From Bacterioplanoides sp965200585 (GTDB lineage Bacteria > Pseudomonadota > Gammaproteobacteria > Pseudomonadales > Oceanobacteraceae), in NCBI RefSeq assembly GCF_965200585.1, contig NZ_OZ241361.1: 64,000 nucleotides of DNA; one strand, 5' to 3'. Positions 59,788-64,000 of this stretch are shown here, in pieces. The notes beneath the pieces were generated by a model that had not been told where the DNA came from, did not search any database, and saw only the letters and a program-made list of their open reading frames with translations. Positions within the stretch are counted from its first letter, which is position 1. The number at the start of each line of letters is the position of its first letter. Position numbers and translations under genes: made by a program.

Positions 59788-61160
59788 CAGAAGAACCCTA
59801 ACCCCACCTGGAATAAGCGCTCCACATCGGGAATGTGGCGTTTATCCATCACAAACAAAATTACATGGTCGTCGGACTCAACTACCAGTTTGGACGTGGC
59901 CATAATCACTTCGTCGCCACGCACAATCGCACCAATGGTGGTGGCCGGAGGCAAAGGAATATCGTGAATCGGGCGGCCCACTACTTTGGATGAACTCTGG
60001 TCGCCATGGGCGATGGCTTCAATCGCTTCCGCCGCTCCCCGGCGCAGCGAGTGCACATTCACCACATCGCCCCGGCGTACATGGGTTAATAACGAGCCGA
60101 TGGTGGCTTGCTGGGGCGAAATCGCCACATCAATCATGCCACCCTGTACCAGATCGACGTAGGCAGACTTGTTAATCAGTGTCATCACTTTACGCGCACC
60201 GGAGCGCTTCGCCAGCAAAGACGACATGATGTTCACTTCATCATCGTTGGTCAGTGCACAGAAAACGTCGGTGTTTTCGATGTTTTCTTCTTCCAGCAGG
60301 GTTTTGTCGGTGGCAGAACCCAGCAATACCACTGTGCGATCCAGTTTTTCGCTGAGGAACTGAGCGCGGTCGTGGTTATATTCGATCAGCTTAACCTGAT
60401 AATCACGCTCCAGCTGCTTAGCTAAGCGATAACCAATATTACCGCCACCGGCAATAATGATGCGTTTGTAGGAATCTTCGGCACGGCGCAGCTCACTCAT
60501 CACTTTTTTGATGTGATGTTTAGCAGCGACGAAGAACACTTCGTCGTCGGCTTCCACTACGGTGGAGCCGGTTGGTTCGATCGCCTGACCACGACGGAAG
60601 ATCGCCGCCACCCGGGCATTGGTATCGGGCAGATGAGTTTTCAGGGTTTTTACATCCTGGCCAACTAATGGGCCACCGTAATAGGCTTTGACTGCGACCA
60701 GCTGCACCTTGTTATCGGCAAAGTCGAGTACCTGCAGTGCTCCCGGGTACTGCAATAAGCGGCTGATGTAATTGGTAACCACCTTTTCAGGTGAAATTAA
60801 TACATCAATCGGGAAGGCATCGTTGCGGAATAAATCGGTTTGTTTCAGGTAAGCGGCCGAACGGATACGGGAGATCTTGGTGGGCGTACGGAACATGGTG
60901 TACGCCACCTGGCAGGCCACCATATTGGTTTCGTCTGAGTTGGTGACAGCCACCAGCATATCCGCGTCATCGGCCCCGGCATCGGCCAGAATCTGAGGAT
61001 ACGAGCCACGGCCTTTTACCGTTTTAATATCAATCCGATCCTGCAGTTCCCGCAGGCGTTTGGAGTCGGTATCAATCACGGTGATATCGTTTTGTTCATT
61101 GGCGAGGTTCTCAGCCAATGTGCCACCCACCTGGCCTGCGCCCAAAATAATAATCTTCAT
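59787..61160 (-). CDS. trkA: Trk potassium uptake regulatory subunit TrkA
   Basis: Peripheral NAD(H)/ATP-binding gating subunit of the Trk system, 457 residues (E. coli 458). Two RCK/TrkA-N domains are visible, each with a Rossmann motif: ILGAGQVGGTLAENLA (residues about 4-19) and IAGGGNIGYRLAKQLE (about 235-250). Each is followed by a TrkA-C domain. The start ATG at 61160 is directly preceded by a TCCC/GGGA-loop hairpin at 61161-61180. trkH follows in overlap. Confidence 0.96.
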   Translation of the reverse strand: MKIIILGAGQVGGTLAENLANEQNDITVIDTDSKRLRELQDRIDIKTVKGRGSYPQILADAGADDADMLVAVTNSDETNMVACQVAYTMFRTPTKISRIRSAAYLKQTDLFRNDAFPIDVLISPEKVVTNYISRLLQYPGALQVLDFADNKVQLVAVKAYYGGPLVGQDVKTLKTHLPDTNARVAAIFRRGQAIEPTGSTVVEADDEVFFVAAKHHIKKVMSELRRAEDSYKRIIIAGGGNIGYRLAKQLERDYQVKLIEYNHDRAQFLSEKLDRTVVLLGSATDKTLLEEENIENTDVFCALTNDDEVNIMSSLLAKRSGARKVMTLINKSAYVDLVQGGMIDVAISPQQATIGSLLTHVRRGDVVNVHSLRRGAAEAIEAIAHGDQSSSKVVGRPIHDIPLPPATTIGAIVRGDEVIMATSKLVVESDDHVILFVMDKRHIPDVERLFQVGLGFF

Positions 61161-61230
61161 GATGTACGTCCCTGTACATCACCCTGGCGGGCAGCCTGCG
61201 GCTGTGCAAAACAGCTATCCTGCTGTTTTG
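61161..61230. repeat. constant-loop hairpins between trkA and rsmB
   Basis: GATGTACG-TCCC-TGTACATC (61161-61180) and AAAACAGC-TATCCT-GCTGTTTT (61208-61229) lie in the 106-bp gap. The first abuts the trkA start codon, so it would be part of the trkA leader. Confidence 0.65.
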
Positions 61231-61266
61231 TCATGGTTTGTCTGTGGCTCTGCTTCATCGCACTTT

Positions 61267-62643
61267 CTAACCCTTCACCAATAAGGCATAAAAGAAACCA
61301 TCATGACCGTTTTCCTGCGGAAACAGTTGCTGTCCGGCATTACAGGCCACTCCCGGCAGCTTGTCCAGACCTGTCAGCTGAGTATTTAAGGCTTGCAGCG
61401 TGATTCCCTGCCTTGCCTCAAGCTTGTCAGCCATAAAGCGTTCAATCTGATCGCTGTTTTCCTGCGGTAACACCGAACAGGTAGCGTATAACAAACGGCC
61501 ACCGGGCTTTAATAAATCCCACGCAGTATTCAGCAGTTGCGCCTGTACGTCGGCCAGCTGAGCAATATCAGCGCTGCGGCGTAATAATTTGATATCCGGG
61601 TGGCGACGAATCACGCCGCTCGCTGAGCACGGTGCATCCAGCAGGATGGCATCGTATTGCTGGCCTTCCCACCATTCGTCGGTGTTTGCCATATCAGCAC
61701 ACACCACACTGGCAGACAGCCCGGTGTCGTTACCAAACAGGCCTAAGCGTTCGAGGTTTTCTTCCACCCGCTCCAGTCGCGATGCTTCCAGATCCAGTGC
61801 GGTGACCGCACAGTCTGCGGCTTCCAGTAGTGCGCAGGTTTTACCACCAGGTGCAGCACAGGCGTCGAGGATATTTTCGCCCGGCTGCGGTGCCAGAATC
61901 AGTGAGGCTAATTGCGCCGCTTCGTCCTGAACGCTGACATCACCATCTTCAAAACCGGGTAGTTGAGTTACGTCGCAGGATTGAGCGAGGTAAATACCAA
62001 AGGGCGCAAATTCTGCCGGGTGTGCTTCGATACCAGCCTGTTGCAGGCGTTGCAGATAGTCTTCACGCGAGCCATGACGCTGATTCACGCGCAAGCATAA
62101 TGGCGGGCGCTGGTTGTTCTGAGTAAACACTTCAGCCCAGTGCTCCGGCCAGGCTTTTTTCATCATTTTCAGCAGCCATTTAGGATGGCTGGTGGCGGTG
62201 ACAGGATTATCTTCCAGTGGTGCGGTCAGGCTTTCGTACTCACGGCCGTAGCGGCGCAGACAGGCATTCACTACCGATTTGGCGTAACCCTTGCCCATCT
62301 CTTCGCAGACATCAACAGTGGCATGAACCGCGGCATGGGGCGCTTTTTTCTGAATTTCCAGCTGGTATAAACCAATCACCATCAGCGCATGCAGATCCTG
62401 ATCTTCTTCACCAAACGGTGTTTTTAACAGCATCTTGGCAATGGCATTCAGGCGCTGAAAATAACGACAGCTGCCTAATGCTAAATCGCGCAAAAAACCA
62501 CGATCATCATCACTGACCCGGGCCTCCAGCGGTGGCAGTGCCTGATTCAGTGATTGCCCGGACATAACCTGAAACAGCGCCTGAGTGGCGGCATAACGGG
62601 CTGAAATCTGAGTGGACGATGCCTTACCGTATAATTGCTTCAC
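61267..62643 (-). CDS. rsmB: 16S rRNA (cytosine-C5)-methyltransferase RsmB
   Basis: Methylates C967 of 16S rRNA (E. coli numbering). It has 458 residues. The N-terminal NusB-like RNA-binding domain (residues about 15-140) is followed by the SAM-binding DACAAPGGKTCALLE. The two catalytic cysteines are in LLDAPCSASGVIRRHPDIK and ATCSVLPQEN. The start ATG at 62643 overlaps the fmt stop by four bases, so it is translationally coupled. Confidence 0.96.
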   Translation of the reverse strand: MKQLYGKASSTQISARYAATQALFQVMSGQSLNQALPPLEARVSDDDRGFLRDLALGSCRYFQRLNAIAKMLLKTPFGEEDQDLHALMVIGLYQLEIQKKAPHAAVHATVDVCEEMGKGYAKSVVNACLRRYGREYESLTAPLEDNPVTATSHPKWLLKMMKKAWPEHWAEVFTQNNQRPPLCLRVNQRHGSREDYLQRLQQAGIEAHPAEFAPFGIYLAQSCDVTQLPGFEDGDVSVQDEAAQLASLILAPQPGENILDACAAPGGKTCALLEAADCAVTALDLEASRLERVEENLERLGLFGNDTGLSASVVCADMANTDEWWEGQQYDAILLDAPCSASGVIRRHPDIKLLRRSADIAQLADVQAQLLNTAWDLLKPGGRLLYATCSVLPQENSDQIERFMADKLEARQGITLQALNTQLTGLDKLPGVACNAGQQLFPQENGHDGFFYALLVKG

Positions 62644-63590
62644 AGTTCAGACGCCAACACGTAGTTAGGTTGGAACAGGTTCGGCTGACCGTTAATGACA
62701 TCGGCAACCATCATGACTTTTTTACCCGCCAGTTGAATCTGCTCCAGACGTAACACACCGTCGGCACACGCCACTTCAATCCCTTCTGCCGTGACATTGG
62801 CAATGGTGCCTGGTTGCAGCTGCGTGACTTTTTCCAGTGCGCTGGCCTTCAGCACCCGAATGCGGTCATTGCCTAATAAGGTAAACGCCACCGGAAACGG
62901 GTTAAACGCACGCACCCGCAGGGCTAAGGTTTCTGCACTTTGTGCCCAGTCGAGCAAGGCTTCTTCTTTTTTCAGTTTGTGGGCGTAGTTGGCCTGAGCG
63001 TCGTTCTGTTGCTCGGGTTGTAACTCACCGGCTTCCAGCTGCTGCAGAGTTGTCAGCAGAGAACTCGGGCCCATGTCGGCCAGGCGATCATGCAGACTGC
63101 CGCCGGTGTCATCGAGGCTGATGCCGGTGGTGACCTTGTGCAGCATATCGCCGGTATCCAGACCAATGTCCATCTGCATAATGGTGATGCCGGTGAGCTT
63201 GTCACCGGCTTCGATGCAACGCTGAATCGGAGCCGCACCGCGCCAGCGCGGTAATAAAGAAGCATGCACGTTGAGGCAGCCATGTTTGGGCGCTGCCAGT
63301 ACGGGTTGTGGTAGCAGTAAGCCATAAGCCACCACAATCATCACATCGGCGTTCAGGTCCTGTAACTGCTGTACATCGGCCGGGTCTTTAAAGTTCAGCG
63401 GCTGGTACACGGCAATGTGGTGCTCCAGTGCGACTTGTTTGACCGGGCTGGGTTGCAGCTTTTTACCGCGGCCAGCCGGGCGATCGGGTTGGCTGTAAAC
63501 GGCAATCACATCGTGCTCGCTGTCGATTAAGGCACGCAGGTGAACGGCGGCAAAGTCCGGTGTCCCGGCAAAAACGATTTTTAAAGACAT
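62640..63590 (-). CDS. fmt: methionyl-tRNA formyltransferase
   Basis: Formylates initiator Met-tRNA using 10-formyltetrahydrofolate. It has 316 residues (E. coli 315). The N-terminal FAGTPDFAAVHLRALI, the catalytic segment LNVHASLLPRWRGAAPIQRC with Asn/His, and DIGLDTGDML are present, followed by the C-terminal OB-like domain. It lies 34 bp downstream of def, the usual gene order, and formyl addition and removal are thus co-encoded. Confidence 0.97.
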   Translation of the reverse strand: MSLKIVFAGTPDFAAVHLRALIDSEHDVIAVYSQPDRPAGRGKKLQPSPVKQVALEHHIAVYQPLNFKDPADVQQLQDLNADVMIVVAYGLLLPQPVLAAPKHGCLNVHASLLPRWRGAAPIQRCIEAGDKLTGITIMQMDIGLDTGDMLHKVTTGISLDDTGGSLHDRLADMGPSSLLTTLQQLEAGELQPEQQNDAQANYAHKLKKEEALLDWAQSAETLALRVRAFNPFPVAFTLLGNDRIRVLKASALEKVTQLQPGTIANVTAEGIEVACADGVLRLEQIQLAGKKVMMVADVINGQPNLFQPNYVLASEL

Positions 63591-63624
63591 AAGGTTCTTT
63601 CTGACTGGGGGGGCTGGGCGTCGT

Positions 63625-64000
63625 TTATTTACGACGCGCTTCCAACTTGTGTTTTTTGTCGAGTTTTTCTTTGATGCGCTTGCGCTTCAGCGGCGACACA
63701 TAATCCACCATCAGCTTGCCTTCCAGGTGGTCAACTTCGTGCTGAATACACACTGCCAGCAGGCCGCGGCATTCCAGTTCAAACGCTTTGCCATCACGAT
63801 CCAATGCTTTGACTAAGCAATGTTCGATGCGGGTCACTTCTTCGTAGAAACCGGGAACGGATAAGCAACCTTCCTGCATCGACTCCGGCTCACCTTCAAG
63901 CACGGTGATTTCCGGGTTAATAAACACCAGCGGCTCGCTTTTATCTTCCGATACATCGATGGTGATGATGCGCTCGTGAACATCCACCTGAGTGGCTGCC
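63625..64000 (-). CDS. def: peptide deformylase (5' end missing)
   Basis: Metal-dependent enzyme that removes the N-formyl group from nascent proteins. The visible 125 codons begin in motif 1 (AATQ of GLAATQ), followed by motif 2 EGCLSVPG with the metal-ligand Cys and motif 3 QHEVDHLEGKL with two His ligands and the catalytic Glu. The C-terminal basic tail KRIKEKLDKKHKLEARRK is typical of gammaproteobacterial Def. The first 40 or so codons lie beyond the window edge. Confidence 0.96.
   Translation of the reverse strand, partial: AATQVDVHERIITIDVSEDKSEPLVFINPEITVLEGEPESMQEGCLSVPGFYEEVTRIEHCLVKALDRDGKAFELECRGLLAVCIQHEVDHLEGKLMVDYVSPLKRKRIKEKLDKKHKLEARRK

Noticed and set aside
1..64000. tRNA, rRNA, complete insertion sequences or prophage
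   Set aside because: Intergenic regions were read for these and none was recognised; small RNAs cannot be excluded by eye.

Overview
The window is chromosomal DNA from a gammaproteobacterium, most likely a marine Oceanospirillales-type organism related to the Thalassolituus/Oceanobacter group (inferred from gene content and order; no rRNA gene is present to confirm it). It covers the replication-origin neighbourhood. gyrB-recF-dnaN-dnaA read leftward and rpmH-rnpA-yidD-yidC-mnmE...mnmG...rsmG-parA-parB...atpIBEFHAGDC read rightward, which is the Pseudomonas-like arrangement around oriC. The right end carries glyQS, trkH-trkA, rsmB, fmt and def, all on the minus strand.

Left arm (1-5.8 kb): a truncated family I.1 secreted lipase, an NhaC/YuiF-type transporter, a DUF302 protein, a HTH/PIN-domain toxin-antitoxin pair behind a tandem inverted-repeat operator, and an AT-rich singleton KAP-family P-loop ATPase. 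Origin block (5.8-17.2 kb): gyrB, recF (with two perfect parS-like sites inside it), dnaN, dnaA, a DnaA-box-containing intergenic region, then rpmH to mnmE. Between mnmE and mnmG lie two related exported proteins with YadA-stalk-like segments and a lipoprotein with a 27-bp repeat. A second DnaA-box-rich, AT-rich intergenic region lies directly upstream of mnmG.

Between mnmG and rsmG (22.4-35.8 kb) the conserved order is interrupted again: a small unknown protein, a lipoprotein, a DUF4105 protein whose signal-peptide codons contain an intrinsic-terminator-like hairpin, a 5'-nucleotidase lipoprotein behind a probable tandem Pho box, and a type VI secretion island. The island has vgrG (+) and, divergently, a 763-residue effector ending in an AHH-type HNH nuclease. 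Downstream of the effector is a string of four Imm11-like immunity genes separated by three decayed or orphan toxin C-terminal modules. This island is the most unusual part of the window.

After rsmG-parA-parB come two unknown AT-rich genes and a solitary solute-binding protein. The complete ATP synthase operon follows, with a recognisable promoter and terminator. Then come two lipoproteins, a Phd/RelE-type toxin-antitoxin pair, glycyl-tRNA synthetase (glyQ-glyS), a histidine kinase/REC-TPR pair, an LpxL-like acyltransferase, a Na+/H+ antiporter whose Shine-Dalgarno sequence lies in an inverted repeat, the Trk potassium system, and the rsmB-fmt-def translation/rRNA block. Short hairpins with a constant TCCC/GGGA-type loop and variable stems recur in several intergenic regions. 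No tRNA, rRNA, CRISPR array or complete insertion sequence was seen.
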